Translations under genes and position numbers: made by a program
Assembly (NCBI GenBank): GCA_947476735.1
Contig: CANJRZ010000004.1
Span: 1-52,531 of the forward strand
Direction of reading: 5' to 3'
DNA from: Sphingomonadaceae bacterium
GTDB lineage: Bacteria > Pseudomonadota > Alphaproteobacteria > Sphingomonadales > Sphingomonadaceae
Length of the DNA: 52,531 nucleotides
Shown: positions 19,853-27,679 of the stretch, in pieces
Layout: each line of letters begins with the position of its first letter
Position numbering within the stretch: position 1 is the first letter of the stretch
Notes under the pieces: generated by a model
Databases searched by the model: none
The model's input: only the letters and a program-made list of their open reading frames with translations
What the model was told of the DNA's origin: nothing

Positions 19853-20356
19853 CTACGCCGTCGCGTGGGCGTCGACGATATGGTCGACGTCGCCGCCATG
19901 GGTGTCGTTGAACAGCCGGGTCAGCTTCGTCTCGGCGATCCGCCAGGCGCCGTCCTCGAAGCGGTATTTTTCCCAATAATGGCCGGCGGCTTCGATCAAC
20001 CGGGTCGTACGGTCGCCGGCGCGGATATAGTCGGCCATCGCGATCACGCCGTGCGCCTCGGTCTCGCTGTCGATCGTCACCTCATGGCAATGGCCGTGAT
20101 GGACCGAAGTGAAACCGCTCATGCTGTGGGTGATCCAGGCCATCACAGCGTCACGGCCGACCGTCACCGGGCCGACCGAGCCGATCGGTTCGCCGCCGAG
20201 CGGGGTGAACAGGAAACCTTCCGAGAAATCGAAGCGGATGTCTTTCGCGAACACCTGCTTCATGCCCTCGAAATCGCGGGTGTCCATGGTGCGGAAATAG
20301 CGGGCCTTGAGCTGCTTGATCTCTTCGATGGCGATCAGCCTTGCGAGTGCGTCCAT
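19853..20356 (-). CDS. SnoaL/NTF2-like protein (paralogue a)
   Basis: MDALARLIAIEEIKQLKARYFRTMDTRDFEGMKQVFAKD ... SVHHGHCHEVTIDSETEAHGVIAMADY ... GHYWEKYRFEDGAWRIAETKLTRLF. Confidence 0.87.
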   Translation of the reverse strand: MDALARLIAIEEIKQLKARYFRTMDTRDFEGMKQVFAKDIRFDFSEGFLFTPLGGEPIGSVGPVTVGRDAVMAWITHSMSGFTSVHHGHCHEVTIDSETEAHGVIAMADYIRAGDRTTRLIEAAGHYWEKYRFEDGAWRIAETKLTRLFNDTHGGDVDHIVDAHATA

Positions 20357-20383
20357 GGTCTCTCCTTTCTTTTCTTCTCCCCT

Positions 20384-20522
20384 CCCTGCCCAGGGAGGGG
20401 GAGGGGGAGGGGGTGGGTCGCGAGCGCAGCGAGCGCTTTCGGCTTTTCGTATGACTTCGTCAGAGGCATCGAGCCTCTGACTACGTTACCCACCCCCTGC
20501 CCCCTCCCTTGAAGGGAGGGAA
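20384..20522. repeat. Family B intergenic palindromic repeat
   Basis: CCCTCCCTGCCCAGGGAGGG...GGGTGGGTCGCGAGCGCAGCGAGCGC...CAGAGGCATCGAGCCTCTG...ACCCACCCCCTGCCCCCTCCCTTGAAGGGAGGG. Confidence 0.8.
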
Positions 20523-20545
20523 GAATGTGGCGAAGGGCGATATGC

Positions 20546-21013
20546 TCACTCGGTATCCGGCCCGGTGAACAACATGGTCAGCCTGGTCTCGGCGATCCGC
20601 CAGGCGTCATCCTCGAAGACGTAGCGCTCATGATAATGGCCGCGGGTGCGCAGCAGCTTCGTCGTCCGGTCGGGGCCGCGCGCCCAGCCTTCGAGCGCGA
20701 TCACGCCATGCGCCTCGGTGTCGCTGTCGATGGTGATTTCATGGCAATGGCCGTGATGGACGGCGGTGGTGTCGGCATAGGCCGCCGTCACCCAAGCCTT
20801 GATCGCCTCACGGCCGCGCGTCACCGGGCCGATCGGCCCCTCGGTCGGCTGGCCGAGCGGGGTGATCCGCATCCCCTCGCTGAAATCGAATATGCCGTCA
20901 CGGGCGAAGACCTGGGCAAATCCGTCCCAGTCGCGCAGGTCCATGGTGCGGAAATAGCGCGCCTTGAGCTGCTGGATCGCGTCGATGGCGACGAGGCGGT
21001 CAATCGGGGTCAT
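20546..21013 (-). CDS. SnoaL/NTF2-like protein (paralogue b)
   Basis: MTPIDRLVAIDAIQQLKARYFRTMDLRDWDGFAQVFARD ... AVHHGHCHEITIDSDTEAHGVIALEGW ... GHYHERYVFEDDAWRIAETRLTMLF. Confidence 0.87.
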   Translation of the reverse strand: MTPIDRLVAIDAIQQLKARYFRTMDLRDWDGFAQVFARDGIFDFSEGMRITPLGQPTEGPIGPVTRGREAIKAWVTAAYADTTAVHHGHCHEITIDSDTEAHGVIALEGWARGPDRTTKLLRTRGHYHERYVFEDDAWRIAETRLTMLFTGPDTE

Positions 21014-21030
21014 GGTCTCTCCTCCCTGAC

Positions 21031-21180
21031 TTTCTCTCCTCCCTTTTAGGGAGGGGTAGGGGTGGGTAGCGAGCGAAGCGCGCTCTCTTTCCCACCGTCC
21101 CGTAAAACTTCGCCAAGGGCATCGAGCCCTCGGCTTCGTCACCCACCCCTACACCCCTCCCAGCAAGGGAGGGGAGATTT
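21031..21180. repeat. Family B intergenic palindromic repeat, second copy
   Basis: CTCCCTTTTAGGGAGGGGTAGGGGTGGGTAGCGAGCGAAGCGCGCTC...AAGGGCATCGAGCCCTCGG...ACCCACCCCTACACCCCTCCC. Confidence 0.8.
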
Positions 21181-21211
21181 TAGGGGACAGGACGGAGATT
21201 ATTCCGCGATC

Positions 21212-22297
21212 TCACGGCAACAGGTGGTCGGCGCGGTAGCGGGCGAACCATTTGGCGAACATTTCGTCGGTGTACATCGTCTCGTGAAAGCCCGCCTGGC
21301 GCAGCGCGATTGTCGAGGTCAGGATCGGCGGGCCCGGTCGGTCGAGGAAGACGAAGTCGAGAAACTCCCACGACTGGCGCAGCATCTCGTCCATCGCCGG
21401 CGCGCGCAGGCCGTGCTTCGCGCGGATCGCGTCCCATTCGGCGGCGCGCGGCGGCATCGTCTGCCGGAAATGCTGCGGGCGATCCTCGCCGGGCTCGATA
21501 TCGAGCGCGCGGGCAATGTCGGGCCAGAGGTCGCGCAGCGCGAAAATCTCGCCATTTGTGATGTTGAACGCGCGGTTCGCCGCGGCCGGGCTCGTCCCCG
21601 CCCAGTCGATCGCGCGCGCCATCAGCTCAGTGTCAGTCGCCTCATACCACATTGATCCGGTGGCGGGAAAATGGAGCGGTTCGCCACGCGCCTTCTGCAG
21701 GGCGGCATAGACGCCGATCGCGCCGACCGGGTTGGCATGGCCGCCAATCGCCTCGCCGACCACCATCGACGGGCGGAAGATCGTCCAGCTCCAGCCGCAT
21801 TCGGTGCCGCGCGCGGCGAGATAATCCTGCTGCGGCCAGTAGAAATTGGGAAGGCTGCGGTCATCGTCGCGTATCTCGCGGCTGTCGGGGCGGATCGGCC
21901 GGACATGCGCGCCATAGGCCTTTGGCCCCTGCAATATGGTCACATGACTGAGCCCTGGCGAGGTGCGCGAGACGATGTCGACCATGTTGCGCAGCATCAG
22001 CCCGTTGCGATCGGCATGCTCCTGATCGAGCCAGCCGGCGACCAGATCGGGCTGGTCGTCGACCGCGGCGAAGACGATGCGCGTACAGTCGGTGATCCCG
22101 GCGAACGCCGCCTCGCAGGCCGCCCGATCAGCAAGGTCAACGGGGAGAAAGCGTGCCCCATAAAGATCGAACGGCGTGCGACGCGAGATTGCGGTGGTGC
22201 GATAACCGGCGCGAGCGAAATGCTCGACCGCCGCCCGCCCGACCAGCCCGGTCGCGCCGGTGATCAATATATGTTCGCGGCCCTTGTCGTCGGCCAT
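21212..22297 (-). CDS. SDR oxidoreductase, PRISE-like (progesterone 5-beta-reductase/iridoid synthase-like)
   Basis: N-terminal ILITGATGLVGRAAVEHFARAGYRTTAISRR (Rossmann); VTILQGPKAYGAHVRP, LPNFYWPQQDYLAARG, WTIFRPSMVVG. Confidence 0.8.
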   Translation of the reverse strand: MADDKGREHILITGATGLVGRAAVEHFARAGYRTTAISRRTPFDLYGARFLPVDLADRAACEAAFAGITDCTRIVFAAVDDQPDLVAGWLDQEHADRNGLMLRNMVDIVSRTSPGLSHVTILQGPKAYGAHVRPIRPDSREIRDDDRSLPNFYWPQQDYLAARGTECGWSWTIFRPSMVVGEAIGGHANPVGAIGVYAALQKARGEPLHFPATGSMWYEATDTELMARAIDWAGTSPAAANRAFNITNGEIFALRDLWPDIARALDIEPGEDRPQHFRQTMPPRAAEWDAIRAKHGLRAPAMDEMLRQSWEFLDFVFLDRPGPPILTSTIALRQAGFHETMYTDEMFAKWFARYRADHLLP

Positions 22298-22363
22298 CTG
22301 TCCTCTCCTGTCCAGATCCCGATCTGCATCGCACTCGGGCGCATACAGGTCGAGCGGTTCCTT

Positions 22364-22485
22364 TACCCCTCCACCGCTTCGCGGTCCCCCTCCCCACCCT
22401 TCGGGTAGGGAGGATCGGTCAAGGCCAGGCGATCCTCCCTATGCGGAGCATGGGGAGGGGGACCGCCGCAGGCGGTGGAGGGGTT
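22364..22485. repeat. Pair of family A units in the opposite (tail-to-tail) arrangement
   Basis: ACCCCTCCACCGCTTCGCGGTCCCCCTCCCCACCCTTCGGGTAGGGAGGATC ... GATCCTCCCTATGCGGAGCATGGGGAGGGGGACCGCCGCAGGCGGTGGAGGGGT. Confidence 0.9.
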
Positions 22486-22489
22486 TGTT

Positions 22490-22690
22490 GCCCGGTCCGG
22501 ACCAGCCGGAGTCTCGCCGGCGATCAGCACAGGTTCCGTCGCCTTGCCGTCGCCCATGTCACCTCTCCGGTTCAGGTGTCGACCTGCACAGCATTCGGCG
22601 GACGCGAATTCGACCGTCCGGAAACAGCGCGCCCTGAGCGGTCGGATATCCTCGATGGCGAGTGGGCGGTCGATGGGGGATATGCGTGCG
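22490..22690 (-). pseudogene. Decayed remnant of an NTF2-like/SDR gene pair
   Basis: Minus-strand SPIDRPLAIEDIRPLRARCFRTVEF matches the paralogue b N-terminus (TPIDRLVAIDAIQQLKARYFRTMDL). It is followed by DNA matching the SDR upstream region and by MGDGKATEPVLIAGETPAGP, which matches MADDKGREHILITGATGLVG; family A repeat DNA follows. Confidence 0.72.
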
Positions 22691-22738
22691 CTCCACTCTT
22701 TTTCGTCATCCCGGCCTCCGCCGGGATGACGGTGAGGT

Positions 22739-23260
22739 TCACACCGCCACATTCTCCGCCGGATCATCCACCCCGGCAGTATAGAAGCCGTCCGGATCGA
22801 CATCGTTGAACAGCCGGGTGAGCTTGGTATGCGCGATCCGCCAGGCGCCGTCCTCGAAGCGGTAGCGCTCCCAATAATGGCCGGCGGCGCTGAGCAGCGT
22901 CTTGGTGCGGCTGCCGTCGCGGATCAGGTCGTTCATCGCGATCACGCCATGCCCCTCGGTGTCGCTGTCGATCGTCACCTCATGGCAATGACCGTGATGG
23001 AGCGAGGTCTGCTTGACGAAGGCATCCTTGATCCAGGCAACGATATTCTCGCGGCCGGTGGTTACCGGCCCCTCGACGCCGATGGGCTTGCCGCCGAGCG
23101 GGGTGTGCTGGAAGCCCTCCGAGCAGTCGAATACGCCATCGCGGGTGAAGGTCTCCCCCACCTCCTGCCACTGTCTTGTATCCATGCATCGAAAATAGCG
23201 CGCCTTGAGTTGCTTGATCTCCTCGATGGCGATGAGGCGGGCTAGGGGATCCATGGGCAT
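22739..23260 (-). CDS. SnoaL/NTF2-like protein (paralogue c)
   Basis: DPLARLIAIEEIKQLKARYFRCMDTRQWQEVGETFTRDGVFDCSEG ... SLHHGHCHEVTIDSDTEGHGVIAMNDL ... GHYWERYRFEDGAWRIAHTKLTRLFND. Confidence 0.87.
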   Translation of the reverse strand: MPMDPLARLIAIEEIKQLKARYFRCMDTRQWQEVGETFTRDGVFDCSEGFQHTPLGGKPIGVEGPVTTGRENIVAWIKDAFVKQTSLHHGHCHEVTIDSDTEGHGVIAMNDLIRDGSRTKTLLSAAGHYWERYRFEDGAWRIAHTKLTRLFNDVDPDGFYTAGVDDPAENVAV

Positions 23261-23393
23261 CTCTCTCCTCCGGGATCGAATATTTCGATTCTATAGATGG
23301 ACCGAGGGTAAGAAAATGGCTGCCGAAATGCGAGGCACTTCGACAGCCATATTGGTCTTTTATTTCCTGTTTGGAAACGAGACGCCGAAGTAG

Positions 23394-24446
23394 CTACTCC
23401 GCCGCAACCCCCGCAGGCCCGAACAGATTGCCCTCCGCCATATCCTCGTTCGCCGCAGTGCCGCGCTTGGCGCCCATGCGCTTGTCGAACTGGTCCCAGA
23501 CGTCGTTCCACTGGCCCCGGGTCGCGGCCTTCGAATATTCGGTGGCGCGGGTCTCGAAGAAGTTGGCGTGCTCGACGCCGTTGAGCATCGGCGCCAGCCA
23601 GGGCAGCGGGTGATCGTCGATCATGTAGATCGGCTTGAGGCCGAGCTGGCCGAGCCGCCAGTCGGCGATGTAGCGGACATATTTCTTGATGTCCTTCGGC
23701 GTCATGCCGTTGACCGGGCCCATTTCGAACACCAGGTCGATGAAGGCGTCCTCGATCCGCACCGTCTTCTGGCACATGTCGAGAATGTCTTCCTTGACGT
23801 TGTTGGTCAGGCAGTTGCGCTCCTTGCAGAAGGCGTGGAACAGCCGGACGATTCCTTCGCAATGGAGCGTCTCGTCACGGACCGACCAGGTGACGATCTG
23901 GCCCATGCCCTTCATCTTGTTGAAGCGCGGGAAGTTCATCAGCATCGCGAAGCTGGCGAACAGCTGGAGCCCCTCGGTAAAGCCGCCGAACATCGCCAGC
24001 GTGCGCGCGATATCCTCGTCGCTGTCGACCCCGAAGGTCGCAAGATAATCATGCTTATCCTTCATTTCCTTATACTGCATGAAGGCGCTGTATTCGGTCT
24101 CGGGCATGCCGATCGTGTCGAGCAGATGACTATATGCCGCGATGTGGACCGTCTCCATGTTGCTGAACGCGGTCAGCATCATCTTGATCTCGGTCGGCTT
24201 GAACACCCGGCCATATTTGTCGTGGTAGCAATCCTGCACCTCGACATCGGCCTGGGTGAAGAAGCGGAAGATCTGGGTCAGCAGGTTGCGCTCATGATCG
24301 CTGAGCTTCTGCGCCCAGTCCCGGCAATCCTCGCCGAGCGGCACTTCCTCGGGCAGCCAGTGAAGCTGCTGCTGCCGCTTCCAATATTCGAAGGCCCAGG
24401 GATATTCGAACGGCTTGTAGGTGCGGCTGGCCTGGAGAAGCGGCAT
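23394..24446 (-). CDS. nrdB: Ribonucleoside-diphosphate reductase beta subunit (class I)
   Basis: YEWQ-like YWKRQQQLHWLPEEVPLGEDCRDW; di-iron/Tyr region QADVEVQDCYHDKY, EXXH-type NMETVHIAAYSHLLDTIG; VRDETLHCEGIVRLFH. Confidence 0.96.
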   Translation of the reverse strand: MPLLQASRTYKPFEYPWAFEYWKRQQQLHWLPEEVPLGEDCRDWAQKLSDHERNLLTQIFRFFTQADVEVQDCYHDKYGRVFKPTEIKMMLTAFSNMETVHIAAYSHLLDTIGMPETEYSAFMQYKEMKDKHDYLATFGVDSDEDIARTLAMFGGFTEGLQLFASFAMLMNFPRFNKMKGMGQIVTWSVRDETLHCEGIVRLFHAFCKERNCLTNNVKEDILDMCQKTVRIEDAFIDLVFEMGPVNGMTPKDIKKYVRYIADWRLGQLGLKPIYMIDDHPLPWLAPMLNGVEHANFFETRATEYSKAATRGQWNDVWDQFDKRMGAKRGTAANEDMAEGNLFGPAGVAAE

Positions 24447-24465
24447 CGAACGGACCTTTCGCTAA

Positions 24466-24690
24466 TCAGCTAAATATAACGATGATCGCGGCGAGCGCGA
24501 ACATCACGACGGCGCTCAGGCCCTGCCGGAACGCGAAACCCTTGAGCTCAGCCGGCGTGTCTTCGCCGATATCCTTGCCCTTCTTCGCCTTGCCGATCCG
24601 GATCAGCGCGACCAGCGCCAGACACAGACAGAGAAGGCCCACCAGCACAGAGGCGCCGGCGATGATCAGCGTGACCCAGGAGACTTGCAT
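24466..24690 (-). CDS. Small membrane protein
   Basis: 74 aa with two hydrophobic segments (TLIIAGASVLVGLLCLCLALVALI; GLSAVVMFALAAIIVIFS), between nrdA and nrdB on the same strand. Confidence 0.6.
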   Translation of the reverse strand: MQVSWVTLIIAGASVLVGLLCLCLALVALIRIGKAKKGKDIGEDTPAELKGFAFRQGLSAVVMFALAAIIVIFS

Positions 24691-24976
24691 CGATCAGCCT
24701 CGCCACATGCCCGCGGGAGCACTCACCATCACTCGCCCATCCCCCTTGCAGATCGGGATTTGAGCCCCGATTCACCCCGCTTCGGCGCGACCGATCGCCG
24801 GCCTCCGAAGCAGGTGCGCATTCTATGCCAGCGGCGACTCCACGCCAAATGATTTCGTGAGTTTTCCACCGGAAAAATTCGGGCGATTCCACAAGCTGTT
24901 GTGGGTCGAGGCGCAATGGGGGCACAAATTGTCGTCATCCCCGTCTCCGTCGGAATGATGCTCAAACGAACAGGCT

Positions 24977-25240
24977 TCATCCCATCTTCCCCGTCACCAT
25001 GGGTAGGACGATCGCGAGCACGCCGACCATGATCAGCCCCGCGCCGGTCAGGCGTATCCGACCTGCATCGGTCGGCGGATAGCCATGCGCCTCGTATGAT
25101 TGGCGTAATTCGGCCGATGTCGTTTCGATCTCGGTATCGAGCCGTGCCATCCGGCCCGCGCGCCGGAATTGCCAGGCGCCAAGCCCGAACATGATCAGCG
25201 AGAAGGAGAGAGCATGGAGCGACATTCTCTCACCCGTCAT
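24977..25240 (-). CDS. Small hypothetical membrane protein
   Basis: 87 aa; LSFSLIMFGLGAWQFRRAGRMARLDTEIETTSAELRQSYEAHGYPPTDAGRIRLTGAGLIMVGVLAIVLP. Start uncertain (family C repeat immediately upstream). Confidence 0.55.
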   Translation of the reverse strand: MTGERMSLHALSFSLIMFGLGAWQFRRAGRMARLDTEIETTSAELRQSYEAHGYPPTDAGRIRLTGAGLIMVGVLAIVLPMVTGKMG

Positions 25241-25332
25241 TCCTGCGAAGGCAGGAATCCATGTCTGTTTTCACGAACGATGCCCAACGAGGATGTGAGA
25301 GACATGGACCCCTGCCTTCGCAGGGGTGACGA
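25236..25332. repeat. Family C palindromic repeat, best-preserved pair
   Basis: CGTCATTCCTGCGAAGGCAGGAATCCATGTC ... GACATGGACCCCTGCCTTCGCAGGGGTGACG. Confidence 0.85.
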
Positions 25333-25444
25333 GAAAAGAACGGGTCGCGAATTTTCACAACGACCCTTCTTTCCATCTCCGTTCGCAGCTCACCGGAAGC
25401 CTGCTACTTGCAGGTGCGAATGCCCGGCATGCCAGTGAAACCCG

Positions 25445-27406
25445 TCACTGGCACGCCAGGCACTCGTCATAGTCCTTGGCGATCAGTTCGATCTGCTTGA
25501 GGTCCGGCGTGTTGTCGGCCTCGACCCCGCCCGCGAAGCCGGCGCGCTGGACCGACTTGGAGCGCAGATAATAGAGCGACTTGATGCCCAGTTCCCAGGC
25601 GCGGAAGTGGAGCATCAGCAGGTCCCACTTCTCAACATCGGCCGGGATGAACAGGTTGAGCGACTGCGCCTGGTCAATATAGGGCGTACGGTCGGCCGCG
25701 AGTTCGATCAGCCAGCGCTGGTCGATCTCGAAGCTGGTCTTGTACACGTCCTTTTCTTCCTGTGTCAGGAAGTCGAGATGCTGGACCGAGCCGCCCTGCT
25801 CGAGGATCGTGTTCCACACCATGTCGCTGTCCTTCGATTTCTCGGCGAGCAGCTTCTGGAGATAGGGATTCTTGATCGAGAAGCTGCCTGACAGCGTCTT
25901 GTGGGTGTAGATATTCGCCGGGATCGGCTCGATGCAGGCCGAGGTGCCGCCGCAGATGATTGAGATCGACGCGGTCGGCGCGATCGCCATCTTGCAGCTG
26001 AAGCGCTCCATCACGCCCTGATCGGCGGCATCCGGGCAGGGCCCGCGCTCGCTCGCCAGCAGCATCGAGGCTTCCTGTGCTCCAGCGGCGATATGCTTGA
26101 AGATCTTGAGGTTCCAGCTCTTCGCCATCGCTCCTTCGAACGGAATGCCGCGTGCCTGGAGGAAGGTGTGGAAGCCCATCACGCCGAGGCCGACCGAGCG
26201 CTCGCGGCTGGCGCTGTACTTGGCGCGCGCCATCTCGTCAGGCGCACGGTCGATATAGTCCTGCAGCACATTGTCGAGGAAACGCATCACATCCTCGATG
26301 AAGTGCTTGTCCTCGCACCACTCGTCCCAGGTCTCGAGGTTGAGCGAACTGAGGCAGCAGACCGCGGTGCGGTCCATGCCATGCTGGTCGCGGCCGGTCG
26401 GCAGGGTGATCTCCGAGCAGAGGTTCGAGGTGGAGACCTTGAGGCCGACGTCGCGATGATGCTTGGGCATCGTCCGGTTCACCGTGTCGTTGAACACGAT
26501 ATAGGGCTCGCCGGTCGCCAGCCGGGTTTCGACCAGTTTCTGGAACAGCGCGCGGGCGTCGATCGTCGACCGCTTCGAGCCGTCCTTCGGGCTGACCAGA
26601 TCCCATTCGCTTCCGTCGCGCACCGCTTCCATGAAGGCATCGGTCAGCAGCACGCCATGGTGGAGGTTGAGCGCCTTGCGGTTGAAGTCGCCCGATGGCT
26701 TGCGGATCTCGAGGAACTCCTCGATCTCGGGGTGCGAGACGTCGAGATAGACCGCCGCCGAGCCGCGCCGCAGCGAGCCCTGGCTGATCGCAAGGGTGAG
26801 CGAGTCCATCACCCGGACGAAGGGGATGATGCCTGAGGTCTTGCCGTTGAGGCCGACCGGCTCGCCGATGCCGCGCACCGAACCCCAATAGGTGCCGATG
26901 CCGCCGCCGCGTGCGGCTAGCCAGACATTCTCGTTCCAGGTGTTGACGATGCCCTCAAGGCTGTCGTCGACCGAGTTGAGATAGCAGCTGATCGGCAGGC
27001 CCCGGCCGGTACCGCCGTTCGAGAGAACAGGGGTCGAGGGCATGAACCAGAGCCTGGAGATATAGTCATAAATGCGCTGGGCGTGGGCCTGATCGTCGGC
27101 ATAGGCCGATGCGACGCGCACGAACAGGTCCTGATAGCTTTCGCCGGGCAGCAGGTAGCGGTCGGTCAGCGTGTCTTTGCCGAAGTCAGTCAGCAGCGCG
27201 TCGCGGCTGTGATCGACCTCGATCGCGAAGAGCTGGGCGTGGACGTCCATGCTGCCCGAAGACGGCTTATGCTCGGCCTTGACCGCCGCAGAGGCAGCCG
27301 CCGCCGTGGCGGTCGCGCTATTGGCGGCCCTGGCCTCCTTGGACGGGGAATCAAAAATCGTCGCCACGTCGCTCGCGCCCACTTCACTGCTGCCAGAAAG
27401 ATCCAT
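25445..27406 (-). CDS. nrdA: Ribonucleoside-diphosphate reductase alpha subunit (class I)
   Basis: RLWFMPSTPVLSNGGTGRGLPISCYLNSVDDS, SNLCSEITLPT, PTASISIICGGTSACIEPI, KSLYYLRS and C-terminal DECLACQ (CxxC). Start at MDLSGSS; ORF extends 3 codons upstream. Confidence 0.96.
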   Translation of the reverse strand: MDLSGSSEVGASDVATIFDSPSKEARAANSATATAAAASAAVKAEHKPSSGSMDVHAQLFAIEVDHSRDALLTDFGKDTLTDRYLLPGESYQDLFVRVASAYADDQAHAQRIYDYISRLWFMPSTPVLSNGGTGRGLPISCYLNSVDDSLEGIVNTWNENVWLAARGGGIGTYWGSVRGIGEPVGLNGKTSGIIPFVRVMDSLTLAISQGSLRRGSAAVYLDVSHPEIEEFLEIRKPSGDFNRKALNLHHGVLLTDAFMEAVRDGSEWDLVSPKDGSKRSTIDARALFQKLVETRLATGEPYIVFNDTVNRTMPKHHRDVGLKVSTSNLCSEITLPTGRDQHGMDRTAVCCLSSLNLETWDEWCEDKHFIEDVMRFLDNVLQDYIDRAPDEMARAKYSASRERSVGLGVMGFHTFLQARGIPFEGAMAKSWNLKIFKHIAAGAQEASMLLASERGPCPDAADQGVMERFSCKMAIAPTASISIICGGTSACIEPIPANIYTHKTLSGSFSIKNPYLQKLLAEKSKDSDMVWNTILEQGGSVQHLDFLTQEEKDVYKTSFEIDQRWLIELAADRTPYIDQAQSLNLFIPADVEKWDLLMLHFRAWELGIKSLYYLRSKSVQRAGFAGGVEADNTPDLKQIELIAKDYDECLACQ

Positions 27407-27624
27407 TACGCCCATCTCCTGCGCACTTTACCTGGAACCGGCCGACATGGCCATGTTCTCGATCCGTTCGACTCAGGGCGTTTGTTGAAGATAGTGTCTC
27501 GGCGGTCCGTTTCCAGCGCCGAATTGGCCTTATCCCCAGCTTTTCACGCCGCTGTGGACTATTCGCGCGGAGCAGAACCCCTGCACGTCAGCCACCACTG
27601 CTAGCGATACCCCTGTATGTCTTT

Positions 27625-27640
27625 ACACCACCTATTGTGC
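27625..27640. promoter_or_regulatory. Putative NrdR box upstream of nrdA
   Basis: ACACCACCTATTGTGC matches 12 of 16 positions of the NrdR consensus acaCwAtATaTwGtgt; a weaker candidate lies about 33 bp away. Confidence 0.5.
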
Positions 27641-27679
27641 CTCATCTGATTCCGAGCGCAAGAGTCAAAATGACAGTTC

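Noticed and set aside
18577-19899. 440-aa minus-strand ORF antisense to the GYYD-repeat gene
   Set aside because: Its regular AVVAVIIAARLA pattern mirrors the plus-strand repeats; the plus strand has signal peptide, RBS-like AGGAGA and terminator.
22363-22803. 146-aa minus-strand ORF
   Set aside because: Not a functional gene: it reads through the NTF2/SDR remnant and then repeat DNA.
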